A stretch of 64,000 bases of DNA from Ascaris suum (taxonomy: Eukaryota > Nematoda > Chromadorea > Rhabditida > Ascarididae): assembly GCA_013433145.1 (NCBI GenBank), contig CM024170.1, positions 9,249,366-9,313,365 of the forward strand, written 5' to 3'. Both the position numbers and the translations under genes were made by a program. The notes under the pieces are model-generated. The model saw only the letters and a list, made by a program, of their open reading frames with translations, ran no database searches and was not told the origin of the DNA. Position 1 is the stretch's first letter. Every line of letters begins with the position of its first letter. Below are positions 1-20,980 of the stretch, in pieces.

Positions 1-127
1 CGAATACCAATGCGAATAACTTACAGTGCTCGGCAGCGGTCGAATATTCATTCAAAGTGTGCTATTTTGAAAAAAAAAAGCTTTCACACCTACTTTGTGT
101 TGTAAACTGTCCCACATGTCAAAGTCT

Positions 128-207
128 GACGAGAGTGGGATTCGAACCAAACCTCCGAAGAGACTGGTGCCTTAAATCAGCGTATTAGGCCTCTCGATCA
201 TCTCGCC
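128..207 (-). tRNA. tRNA-Leu(AAG)-like copy, probably a pseudogene
   Basis: On the minus strand the 7-base ends GGCGAGA and TCTCGTC pair fully (one G-T wobble). The discriminator base is A, as in leucine tRNAs. The middle carries the TTAAGGC anticodon loop (anticodon AAG), a long variable arm CTCTTCGGAG and the B-box GGTTCGAATCC. Length is 80 bases, normal for class II tRNA-Leu. Against function, the D stem, the anticodon stem (CTGAT against ACCAG) and the T stem (TTTGG against CCCAC) each carry mismatches. The acceptor stem is intact while three internal stems have decayed, so this is a recent pseudogene or a borderline gene. It is the best preserved of three neighbouring copies. Confidence 0.6.
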
Positions 208-303
208 GAAGCCACAGCCCAGCTGGGCTCTAGAAAGGTCAAATAATCGCACGAACTTTCCACAGCCTCTGTGCGTGGCAAAAATCTCGATGCGGCACGC
301 ACC

Positions 304-384
304 AACGAAAGTGGGATTCGAACCCAAGCCTCCAAAGAAACTGGTTCCTAAGTCCATCGTCTTACACCGCCCTGCCAATCGTAG
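304..384 (-). pseudogene. tRNA-Leu(UAG) pseudogene
   Basis: The minus strand carries an A-box-like TGGCAGGGCGGTGTAAG, a loop CTTAGGA (anticodon TAG), a variable arm TTCTTTGGAGG and a good B-box GGGTTCGAATCCCAC. The acceptor ends CTACGAT and TTTCGTT do not pair, and the anticodon stem is mismatched at both ends. It lies 177 bases from the first copy in the same orientation. It is recognisably a leucine tRNA relative and almost certainly not functional. Confidence 0.55.
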
Positions 385-488
385 AACACCGTAATGCTCC
401 CTTGGTCGAACATCCATATGAGGCTTATCGCTCTTGAAGGAGTAAATTGCCGTGCGTCCTGTCAGTGACAGGCAGGTCGACACAACAA

Positions 489-567
489 ATGTGACTAGAA
501 TGTTCTAATTCACCCCGAAGAGATGAATGCCTTAAACTACCGCCTTTGATCGCTCCGCCACTTCATC
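489..567 (-). pseudogene. Degenerate tRNA-Leu relic
   Basis: The minus strand keeps the A-box region TGGCGGAGCGATCAAAGGCG, the loop word TTTAAGGCA and the variable arm ATCTCTTCGG. The B-box has been lost (GTGAATTAGAACATTC in its place) and the acceptor ends do not pair. It lies 183 bases beyond the second copy in the same orientation. Boundaries are set by analogy with the other two copies. Confidence 0.4.
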
Positions 568-1582
568 GTTCTCCTTAGTGGTATAAGCTTTAGCCTGCTA
601 TGCATCTTCTCCGTGAATCATATGTTTACGCGTAGTGTTGAAGTGACGACAGCGCCTGCTAATGACGTGGACGAATGTGGTGTTCATCCTTATGGTTACG
701 CAGGCAGTTCCTTTGGCTGGCGCCTGATGCCGTTCGGTCATCGCTTATTCTGTTGCGTGGTACCTTCGAAATAAATTCTGATGTTATCTGAAATGACTAC
801 GACACAAGAAAAGTTATTTCCCGTTTTGACGTAATGTGAGAAGAGGTGGGGTTACTCATTTGAAGACATGATTTTCGACTCGGCTTGCGTATGATGGAAC
901 CCTAATGGTTAGTGTAGTTATGCGAACTTTGGCGCAGTTGACCGAGAGGATGATGGATCGACTTGAAAAATTACATTATAGACGGTCATGTGCTTCTTCT
1001 TCTAGCCAACAAAGTTTATTGTTTTAGATTCGGTTGCTGCAGAGAGAAAACAACCATACGGATAAATGCATACAGATACGAACGGTGTTGCCTTGATGCT
1101 TTTTGAAAATGCAAACTTGCTATAACTAATTATTACATATAACTAATTTATACATATAACTAGTTCACTCATTTACAGAGGAACCTCACTGACTATGGGA
1201 ATATACCTTCGAAATCTCCTCTGTCTATCTTTATGTGATCAAGTGGTGTGGCAGGGTCAAGTGGATTGTTATTTACTCTCGCAACCTCTTTGCAAGGCTA
1301 ACAAGCAGCAAAAGCAATTGCACCTTGTCAGATTCAAGACTGTTTGGAAACCTTATCGGGAGAAAAGAGCTTAATTGAGAGGGAGTTCTCAGTTCCGCGC
1401 ATAAGGTCATCCGCTCTTATAAATTGTGGAAAAGTAATGCAATGCTTTCTATGATCGGTTCGTATTTTAATCGTTTCGAACGATCATACAGCTCATTTTT
1501 ATGTCAGTGGCCCCCAAGTGTGAGGAAAGTCGGCTTTGAACATTCAAGGTATTGTTTGAAGTTGAGGTGATGTGAGTGCTAG
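568..1582. other. No gene seen
   Basis: I see no supported exon. The only structure is a short AT-rich tandem motif near 1118-1165, in which TATAACTA occurs three times. Confidence 0.4.
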
Positions 1583-1794
1583 TTTTGGTCGTTGGAACGG
1601 GAAAAATATCGTCAACAATTTGCAGCTAAGCATATCAAATTGGCCAACGTTTGTCTTTTGTTAATATGTCTCTTTTGTCTTTTTAACTGTTTGCTGTTCT
1701 CAGATCTCACTGTTTCATCGATAATCGCCCTTCTACTGCTGTTAGTTTTTCAATTCCTTCGATATGATCGTGACGATAACATTCCTGTGCAAAA
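1583..1794 (+). CDS. Candidate exon of an unidentified membrane protein
   Basis: This open stretch follows an AG at 1581-1582 and ends at a GTGCGT donor at 1795 (phase 2). It encodes a charged N-terminal part (LEREKYRQQFAAKH) followed by two leucine-rich hydrophobic segments, about ANVCLLLICLFCLFNCLLF and VSSIIALLLLLVFQF, and then a charged YDRDDN. The layout resembles a membrane hairpin. No ATG lies in frame, so it would be an internal exon, and I found no partner exons on the plus strand. I do not recognise the family; a chance frame is possible. Confidence 0.3.
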
Positions 1795-1810
1795 GTGCGT
1801 TCATTGGTGA

Positions 1811-4258
1811 AAAAACCGTGGTGGCCGGCTGACATATTCACGTTTTGTTACTCGAAACTTGCTTGCAAGAGTACGTGATGTGTAATCACATGACAGCTCC
1901 CTCTCACTGCCGAAGTCACATATGATCGAATTTCTTTGATCACTCCTATAGGATGAGATCGCAAATCAGAGACCGTATTGATTTCTTACAGTAGAGTGAG
2001 CCATGACGTACCTTCGATCTGGAGTTTAACGTCACTGCAAGTGGTATTTTGTTAATGTTATCCAACTGAACCTGCGGCGGAATTTTGTTAATATCTTATC
2101 CAATTGAATGTGAAGTATTTCACTAGGTAGTCATAGTCAGGATTATGCTTGCAAAATTTTATGGATTTGCTTTTGAATGTTTTGAACGCAGCAGAAAGAA
2201 TTTGAGTGATAGATGGGTGGTAGCAAGCGGAACATCATGGTGGTGACGAGTCGTCTTGCGCCACCTGCGAGAGCGCAAAAAATGTCACAAAATATGATCG
2301 CTCGTTTCATTTCGAATTCGCGAAAATTTCATCTCCCAATGAAATAGTGTGCAAATTGAATGAATTGGTGTTTAATGCCTGTATTTCCAGACACATGGAA
2401 TAAAGTGAAAGTGATGTGATCTGAAGGAAATTTCAGTTTATTAAGGCTGTCAAGCGCGAGAAAAATTGATACTACACTGTTTATACGGACTGCGCACACT
2501 CTCCATTGATCTTGCTTGTTCCGCCCTGTGCATACCCTTAGCGATATGATGCATCTCAGCCATTAAGTTGTGTTTTCCCTGGTTGGTACCGCTTATTTAT
2601 CATCGCTTTAAGCTTGGAGTTGCCAAAATGATGAAAGGCCTCAAAGGTTCCTTAAATGCAGCGTCGTAATTTACTTGCTATATCCAGACTTTCATTCTTA
2701 GTTGTAATCAGGTCAAACAAACATCAAGCCTCACTCTTTGTCCTCTCCTCCTCTCCCTTTCCTGCCCCTCCCCATCTGTTTTTATTGAATTAGTCATTGT
2801 TTGTAAGCAATATCAACTTGCAAAGCACTGAAGATTATGTAGCAGTAAAATTATGCAACTTATAACTTCACAAATTTACACTTTTTGACGCGCTTTCACA
2901 CACTGACATGATCAAATCTTAAAAGATCAGATCATCGGAAGCAGAGACGGGCTCTGTCACCACCTTAGATGTTGGAGAAAGTTATTTGAAGAAAGTATTC
3001 AGTTAGGTACTGATGATAACCGATCCGAAATGATATATCTTTATCGTTTATCATCATTCGTCATTTATCATCGTCAGTAACCGGCCTACATTACCGTCGC
3101 ACCAAGATCGCAAGTTTTTTTGCTGGCCGGGTGATCATTATAGCCGGATGAAGTCCTTTAAATATGCACATTGAGTTGGCAAGAAAGTTGAGAATAACAG
3201 TCAATTGTATACTACTTCAATATGTAAACAGGCAAATATTGCAACATATGTATACACATAAGGACCAGCACCGACAATTATTATCAAAGCATTATAATGA
3301 AACAATTTATAAGGATGTGTTTTGTTAGGTGAAATTATTTCCGATGTAATGAAAGTATTTTGCAATGATATGGCACAAATGTCGTAAACTCTTACCAGGA
3401 ATTGGTTTAAGGTGCTAGCAATAAACTTCAAACAACAATTCTCTCCGAAAGCCATCCAAAAGTAAGAGGGAAGAAGGGATAAGCGAGCTCACAGCAAGCT
3501 TAATCATCAATTAAGCCAAAAGATAAAGCCTTCGAATTACATCAATATAGAGATATGGCAATTATTACAATTCAGCTATATCAACGTATACATACAAACA
3601 AGTTTATACAACGATTACTTAGGTTACACGAATTGCTTGATTCCTCAGAAGAATAGATTTATAACAGCAAATAGGGGCGTGTTTATTGGATGATTAGGAG
3701 ACGTTGTGAACGATCGTATTCGACACAGTTTCAAGTTGTTGATGAAGTGCACTTCTCCCATTTTATTTGTTATTCTCAAAGGAGGTGATTTTTTCTGACA
3801 GCACATTTGCTTTCAATCAATTGTCCATTTTATAGCATGACTAATGATCTAACTCTAAAAAGACCATAGTGAAGCCACAAATGAATGAATTATTCCGCCA
3901 AAAAATTTAAAGCGGAAAGCTAGTTTAGATAGCAGATGCAATATGTGCTTTTCTACTCAATCTTCGTTACCCACATCTATCGTTTGTATCACCAGTGTAT
4001 ACCTGCTGGAATCTAATTCTGTAATTTCTCGGTTTGCAGGCTGAAATTATCGGACAGACAGACAGACAACACACTTAAAGACGTCTCTCCTATCATCCAG
4101 TCCGTTAACATGTTATATCTACATGAACAACGCCATCACAATGCACTTTTAGAAAAAGTTGCAAAAAGCGCATAAAATTGAGCAGCACGAGATAAAAAGT
4201 GTGGCAGGCTGCTCACTGACCTAACTGAGGGCTGATCGAGAAGTCGTTGAGTCTGCCT
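1811..4258. other. Intergenic or intronic sequence with one weak exon candidate
   Basis: No gene can be supported. On the minus strand about 3400-3440 there is a short open stretch reading NCCLKFIASTLNQFL that ends at a good GTAAGA donor. It could belong with the uncertain exons at 4.2-5.8 kb but is too short to judge. The run at 2740-2775 is pyrimidine-rich. Confidence 0.3.
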
Positions 4259-4403
4259 TACCGTCACGTCGCAATGTTGTATTCCATTCGTCGTCAGACA
4301 ATTGATGCAGCGATTCCGATGAACTCGATTTATACCTCAAACAAGTGTTCGCGCACAGAAGTATCGTCATTTCTCGAATGACCTTTTTTGCATAAACTGA
4401 ACT
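4259..4403 (-). CDS. Weak exon candidate, unidentified
   Basis: The minus-strand frame reads YAKKVIREMTILLCAN, then a serine-rich stretch and LHQLSDDEWNTTLRRD, and ends at a GTAAGG donor. A second frame over part of the same bases (MHGEFSLCKKGHSRNDD, ending at GTATAA) is also open. Either, both or neither may be coding. No family is recognised. Confidence 0.25.
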
Positions 4404-4827
4404 CACCATGCATTCGAGATAAATTACGCAAAAAATTGAAATTAAATAAAAGAAAATAAAATAAGATGATGAAAGCTTTATTCACTCATGAGAGCATGAA
4501 ACGCATTGTTGAGATTTTAACGCAGTGAGATGCAATAATCAATAATCATCGCCTTAATTTGGCACTTAAATTGTTCAAAATGCGCTAATACAAGCGAGCA
4601 TAAGAGCGAAGAGGATTTCTCTAGAGCGTAAACGTAACCCTGAAATGTTTCCTCTTCCTATCACTGAATCGAGGAACCCAGAAGTTTACTTCTTAAATGA
4701 ACTCCGGGAGCAAATTCCATGGGTTTTATCACAGATCTGTTGAGTCATGCTTAGTCTTTATTTGCCAGAAAGACAGTCTATACAATTCTACGCCTCGGAT
4801 TACGATATAACTGACTCTCGTAAATAC

Positions 4828-5025
4828 CTCATTGCAAATGTTGCAGTGAAAGCCTGGTAACAAGTGTTGAAGACATTGAAGAAAAGACAACCCCATTGAT
4901 GATCCAGTATTTTCTTCATAGCTCCATTCGGGAATATTGATTGCAAATAAATTCACAGTGTAATTGTAGTCAGTGGGCAAATTCGTTAAAGCAGTTTGAA
5001 AAGTTTTCTGATTTCCATTATTGTG
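4828..5025 (-). CDS. Candidate exon of an unidentified protein
   Basis: The frame is open over all 66 codons between an acceptor (TTACTTACAG, ending at 5026) and a GTATTTAC donor starting at 4827; phase is 0 at both ends. The peptide contains TALTNLPTDYNYTVNLF, a possible glycosylation site (NYT), then INIPEWSYEE and LLPGFHCNICNE with two close cysteines. A full-length open frame between good splice signals argues for an exon. I do not recognise the domain, and linkage to the frame at 5368-5826 is only compatible in phase, not shown. Confidence 0.4.
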
Positions 5026-5367
5026 CTGTAAGTAAAGAGCGCGTGAATTATAAATTTGTTAAAAGATTTTTAAATTTAGACAATAGAAACTCGTCTAATA
5101 ACGCGATGTAAATCGACGATCATGCAATTTCTATTTTCGATCTTTGAGTGAACCCCCTCGCTCAGTGCAGAAAAACGTCGCCCATCTTCGACTAATTGTT
5201 AAGTCGCAACGAATCGTTTCTCATCGACTTTCTAAACACTCTACAGAAACTTCTTCCTGTGGAAATAACTGAGGATATAGCAGAAAGCAGATAAATAAGG
5301 TATCCAAACTGAACAAATAAATGTCCCGTCTATTATAGGCGATGTACAATCTCCAATACTCACGAAG

Positions 5368-5826
5368 TTATACATTATCGTTGGTGGTCGATTTTTCAGC
5401 ATTACACTCGCAGTCTTTCTTCTTGGTTTGCCTTGAAGAAATGCCGGTCTCTTGTTCCAACTTTGCAATCCTGTGGTAAGCGACTCGAATGGCCATTCGA
5501 AGTCCCTCGTTTTCTGCCGAGACAAGGCTCAGTCTTCGTTCGAGCAACACAGCAATAATAAAGCACAGATCAGCAGTGTTCAACTCACTCAAAGAGATCG
5601 GCTTCATCCTCTTCGATGTTTCCGGATTTTCAATATTGCCGATGATACGTCTCAATTGCGAACTACCGTCCTTGGAGAGTTGACCACGTAATTGTTCGAG
5701 CATCGTTTCCATGTTGGCGATATGATCCAGATCGTCAAGGCATGACATTCCTCTGCTTGCAGCTTTCGATTTACTCTGCCATTCCTCAACGGGTTTCGTT
5801 GAGCAGATTTCATCCACCGCAGACAT
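5368..5826 (-). CDS. Hypothetical protein or first exon, helical C-terminal half
   Basis: From the ATG at 5826 the frame runs 152 codons to a TAA at 5368. An AG acceptor-like site lies about 20 bases upstream, similar to the starts of the identified genes. The protein is hydrophilic with a Ser/Lys-rich N-terminus, then predicted helix: DDLDHIANMETMLEQLRGQL, LCFIIAVLLERRLSLVSAEN and YHRIAKLEQE suggest coiled coil. It ends in a charged Lys/Cys-rich tail. A donor GTATAA at the last codons would also let it splice in phase 0 to 4828-5025. No signal peptide is visible. The length is well above chance for this base composition. The family is not recognised. Confidence 0.45.
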   Translation of the reverse strand: MSAVDEICSTKPVEEWQSKSKAASRGMSCLDDLDHIANMETMLEQLRGQLSKDGSSQLRRIIGNIENPETSKRMKPISLSELNTADLCFIIAVLLERRLSLVSAENEGLRMAIRVAYHRIAKLEQETGISSRQTKKKDCECNAEKSTTNDNV

Positions 5827-5886
5827 TCGTGAGGATTCTAATCGACTAACGAACGCACCGAGCGCACACACACTTTTACACCGCAC

Positions 5887-9445
<3,559 letters not shown>

Positions 9446-9611
9446 CATTTGTTTTTTATTCATATATTTATATATCTATAAATTTATATATTCATTTACT
9501 TAAATATTTGCATATTTATATTTACATTTACATTATATTTGTGTTGTGTTCACACTTATATTTACATATGTATTCACATTACATTTATATATTTACATAT
9601 TTATTTATTTG

Positions 9612-9621
9612 TTTATTTATT
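9612..9621 (-). terminator. Poly(A) signals of the nucleoside hydrolase gene
   Basis: On the minus strand, overlapping AATAAA hexamers lie about 105-115 bases after the stop codon at 9726. More copies occur in the AT-rich tail beyond, so the exact cleavage site is open. Confidence 0.5.
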
Positions 9622-9725
9622 TATTTGAAGGTGCTTTCTATCTGCCTTGCTGAATCTAACTGCGACTAGGTTTCTTTGTATCATGGACATTTCGTTCTCG
9701 TTAAGGCATCGATGAGCGAAATATT

Positions 9726-16537
<6,812 letters not shown>

Positions 16538-16550
16538 TGTTTTATTCACT
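16538..16550 (-). promoter_or_regulatory. Probable spliced-leader acceptor of the hydrolase mRNA
   Basis: On the minus strand CAATTCAG ends 11 bases before the start ATG. This may be a trans-splice acceptor or the end of a 5' UTR intron; the sequence alone cannot tell them apart. Confidence 0.45.
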
Positions 16551-19500
16551 GAATTGTTGAGATTTCCCAAAACCTATGAATGATTATAGCAGATCATCGT
16601 AATCAATAATACAATTCCGACAGAATTTTCGTAGCAACAGGAACTGACCACAGACAAGTCCGACCACCTTAAAATTAACATGTCGGCATCCATTTAAAGG
16701 TGAGGTCTATGAATATTAGTAACTTTATCATTAAATATCGATGCAATTAAAATACGACTGCATGTATTACGCACTTATAGAATGCACAACATGGATAGCA
16801 TAGAAGAGTAAGTCACATCTGTGCTACTAGTGTTTTAAACGGTTACTTCCGAAACAGTACGAAATGGGTGCTGCATTCCTGCAGTTATGACGAAATGTTT
16901 GAAAAGTACTAGAGATTTCGAGAAAATCTTTTCGAAGAAACACGTTACATATAAAATAAATTCAGATCTGTTCCCTTTTCTTTGAGGAAGCGAATGTGAA
17001 AGCAATTTATGTAAAGAGAGCGCAAGTCGTGGAAGCATGGTACGATCGTAAAGAACATGTAAGGTGTTCTCGAATCGCTAAGACCGGAACATTTGTCGTG
17101 ATCGACACAGTAGACAGATAAAATGATTGTGACGCCTTGTAAACACGCACTGTTCAATATTATTACACAAAACGGAGTGTAAAGTGTGCCCACTGTGCGG
17201 AGCTGTTGTGCTATTTGCACCTTTATTCATACCTGTACTCTTAACTAGCAATATATTTGTTAATAATTGTTGCGAAATCTCCTTCGAAATACTTGCAGAG
17301 AAACTTCTGACAAATACTCAAATATATGGAGATAGTTCAGATACTTTCAAATATATGAGAGCAATATTACCTCACATATGAATCTCCACCCAGGGATATC
17401 AATTCAGTTCAATACCCTCTGGCTATATTGACAGCCGACGAACGTTGATAAAAAAACCTGCTTAAAAAGAGATAAAAATCTATCATGTCATATTGCAATA
17501 GATTTGCAGACTTGTCACGGGTAGTTCGTCGCAGAAAGATAACGTAGATAATTCATCATAACACCAATATCAATTCAACAAAACAGCCTGCTGCCTCGTT
17601 CGTCATTAGCGGGTAGCAATTTTGCCTGACACTAATATCATGATTCAACCGTCTGCAGCAAGCACATGCATCATGTCTCCTCTTCTCCTTTTCATCACGC
17701 CCGTAATCATCGGAAAATCGAGCAAATCTTTTCATTATCGTTTAATTTTTCTGATTAGCTTTCTAACGGAAAAGCACTAACGATCTAGCAGTTGCAATTT
17801 CCAAACTGCACCTTCACATGATTTATTCTGCTCGCCAATGCATGGAAATCATTCGGACTTATGCACTGATATGCAGCTCTTAAAACTAGACACCCCTTCA
17901 AAGAGAATAAATTCATTCACAAACGAATTGGATGGTAGCAGAAATTGTTAGCGACGCCCAACAGTGCACTCCCACGAGCAACCTACAGCGATATCTACGA
18001 TAACGAAGCACCTCGGTACTTATCATGAAGAGTGTACCAACGCCAGCCTGCAAACTCTTTAACGGCGCCATCCAGCGTTACACACCTTTTCCTTGCAACT
18101 ATTGATTGGCACTTTGTTTCTTCAGAGTTCACGCTCTCTCAGGGATGAAAGGCCGAATAATTGCGGTACAAATGTATGGCGGGCAAAAAGCTATCTTCTC
18201 AAAGTGTAGGAAAACAGGTTGGATATTTTTTTAGGACTATGACGTAGTGAGCGTGCAAGGGATCACTGCCCAAGCTTCGAGATTCCGAACGAACAACATG
18301 GCTTCAGAAGCATACCTGCAGGAAAGCATCTTCGGCTCTGGTTACAACGTGATTCAGAAGAAATAGCTGATGAATGCAATGCAGCGCACCAAGAACTCGC
18401 GTATGTCCATTCAAGTTAGCATTGCTTAGAAACAATTCCGTCGAAATATGTACGCACTATCCTATGATCATATGGTTGCATCTCTACATACCTTGCTCTA
18501 TGTTACCTCTGTGAATAAACTGTCTCCGTTTGACAGAATTTTAGCAAGCCTCAATTCGAAGACTTCCCCTCCTTCGAGTTTCCTCTAAGTGCGAGTCTTG
18601 GCTACAGTTCCGTAATGGGAACAGGCTTTAGATGTAAATATCTTTTAACATACAATAAATATTAATTGAAAGCGTTAACATGAGGCAAAACTGATGTTTG
18701 TTTATCAATCGAATCGATGACGAGCATAAAATCGAATTGGGCTGCTAACGGCACATAAATCGTCGGTCGTTATGCTAATAGACAAGAAAGTTGCTCAAAG
18801 AAAAGTCGATACAAAAACGGGACACATGTAAATGCTGATCTCTTTCTTTATGAATATATCAATGATGTTTCAAACGAGAAATATTCTCTAAAGGGAGGGG
18901 GGGGGGGGAGGGAGGGAGAGGAGGAGGGGGTAAGCGAGAATAGAAAACATGCACATGCTGGCTCAATAACATAAACAACTCTCGAAAAAGCTGAGTTGTA
19001 AATTAATTAAACAAAAAATAAAACAACTCAGCAAATGTAGTGAACAATAAGAAATGAGCAAGACCAATACACGACGCCGAAGGTAAACCACATGAACGGA
19101 CTTCTATCCGGCATTGTATAATGATGGAACAAATAACAAGGGATGGAACGGTGCTTTCTTATTACCCGTTAGCACCACGATCGCACAACAAAACTATCCA
19201 CAAAAAATACCCAGCCATTTGGAAAAGATAGAAGAGAGAGAGGGAGAGACGGGGAACGAGATAGAGCACCGCTCCGTAAAAGTTCACCCTTACAAGAGAG
19301 GACAAAGGAAAATAGATATATCAACAAAAGACAATATGACCTGTCGGCAGTTCCTTGAATAAAACATGACTGTGGCAAAAGGAACAACACAATAAATGCC
19401 AATTTGAAGTTGGCAAAAAATAATAAGCACAACGATTTTATTCGTTTATAGTTTTGATGGGCATATTCCCTTATTGAGCACTTCGGCAAGATGCTATTTT

Positions 19501-20980
19501 TTGGCTATTATAATGTACACATGCAGGCATTTCGCACTTAGTGCACAAATTCTTTCCCAAAAATCTCACAATACTCTCGAATGTAAAACTGCGTTGCATA
19601 TGAAGAACCTTTAGAGAGCTAAGGCATAATTTGAGATATTTGTGGGACTCATTATGCTCACATCGCAGCAATATTTTCCATGCACTATATTACATAACGT
19701 GAACACTATCTAGCACATAGTAAGCAAGAACACCTCTCTCAAATATATAAAAAAGAGTGCCCACTCGACTTTATGCAATAAGACAGAAGTGATTTAATGG
19801 TTTTTATGGCCATACTACCATAACAGAGTACTTGAAAAGAGCTAAATCCGAAAAGATGTTATAAAGTTGCAATAAACTCTAAAAGAACAGAGAACGGAGC
19901 TAATAAACTCTAACAAAAGAAAATAGAACGGAGTCGGCCACAAAATTAAGGTGGAAATTTTCGTGTCGAGAAACTTAAATCTTTGCGCATTTTTGTATTG
20001 TTTTTGCAGTACAAAACTTTCAAGTGAAAAAAGAAATTATGTGCACACAGAAACGCTGTCAATATACAAAGAGCCATGTTTACACCGAAAGATCTCATTG
20101 ATCCCATAGTGCTCTTCACGGCAAATAAAACTTAATAAAGAATTTCGCAACGGTAATATATCATAAGACAGCAAAAATCTGTCACGTTGACAGACCTCTC
20201 CCCCCTTCCCCTTTCTGAATCGAATTTTTAGTCGGCAGACAAGGCCGTCTTGATATGAATCGAATCAAACCTGTTTCTCATTGGAATAATCCAACGACAA
20301 GGAACGCCGAATTCCGAGTGGTACATTAATAAACGAGTATAACGCGAGGACACTTTGGAACTCACTGTTCTCCTTGGCTGACCTCATTTATCACTGTGTC
20401 AACTAAGATATGCTAATCTCTGTCTGTAGTCGTAGTGAATCATTCTCAACTAAAAATATGCTCAGATGAAACTGATAAGACAAACATGATAATATGCCTG
20501 TCATCAGTGAAAAAATTATGTACTCTTATCTGATCAAGTACCTATCATTTAAGTAGAATCGAACCTCGCATTTTAATCACAGAATAACCCTCACACTCGA
20601 AATGCGTACTGATAATGACATTGATAAAAATATTGACGTCTCATATCAGATCTCTCAAGAGATCCTTTGTTTCCCTCAACGACTCCTCTGCATTGCTTCG
20701 CTGCTTTTCTGCATCACCTTTCGCACATTTAAGGCTGAAAATATTTACGCAAACACTTTCTTAACTCACTCAGTTCATCGGTAAAAACAACAGCTCAACA
20801 AGCTGAATACTAATACTTCATTCACACAGATTCTTGAAGTCCACACATAAACTTCTGCACAAACCTACATATTAGGTCTAGGCGTCCTCCCATCGCTGCA
20901 CTAGCTCCTAATCAGCGGATGCGAACTGCAACATCAGCTCGTTCTTCACCTGTTCAACTGGTATCTACTTCAGCGATTGG
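16551..20980. other. Intergenic region, no gene seen
   Basis: This lies between the hydrolase start and the kinase stop. Only short chance frames are present. One G-run cluster (18893-18930) is listed separately. Confidence 0.5.
18893..18930 (+). repeat. G-rich tract, potential G-quadruplex
   Basis: Successive G runs include a run of 12, then GGG, GGG, GG, GG and a final GGGGG, separated by one to three bases. Four or more runs of at least three G with short loops fit the usual quadruplex pattern. Confidence 0.7.

Noticed and set aside
172..483. 103-codon minus-strand open frame
   Set aside because: It runs across the tRNA-Leu-like copies, so it is a chance frame through RNA-gene sequence.
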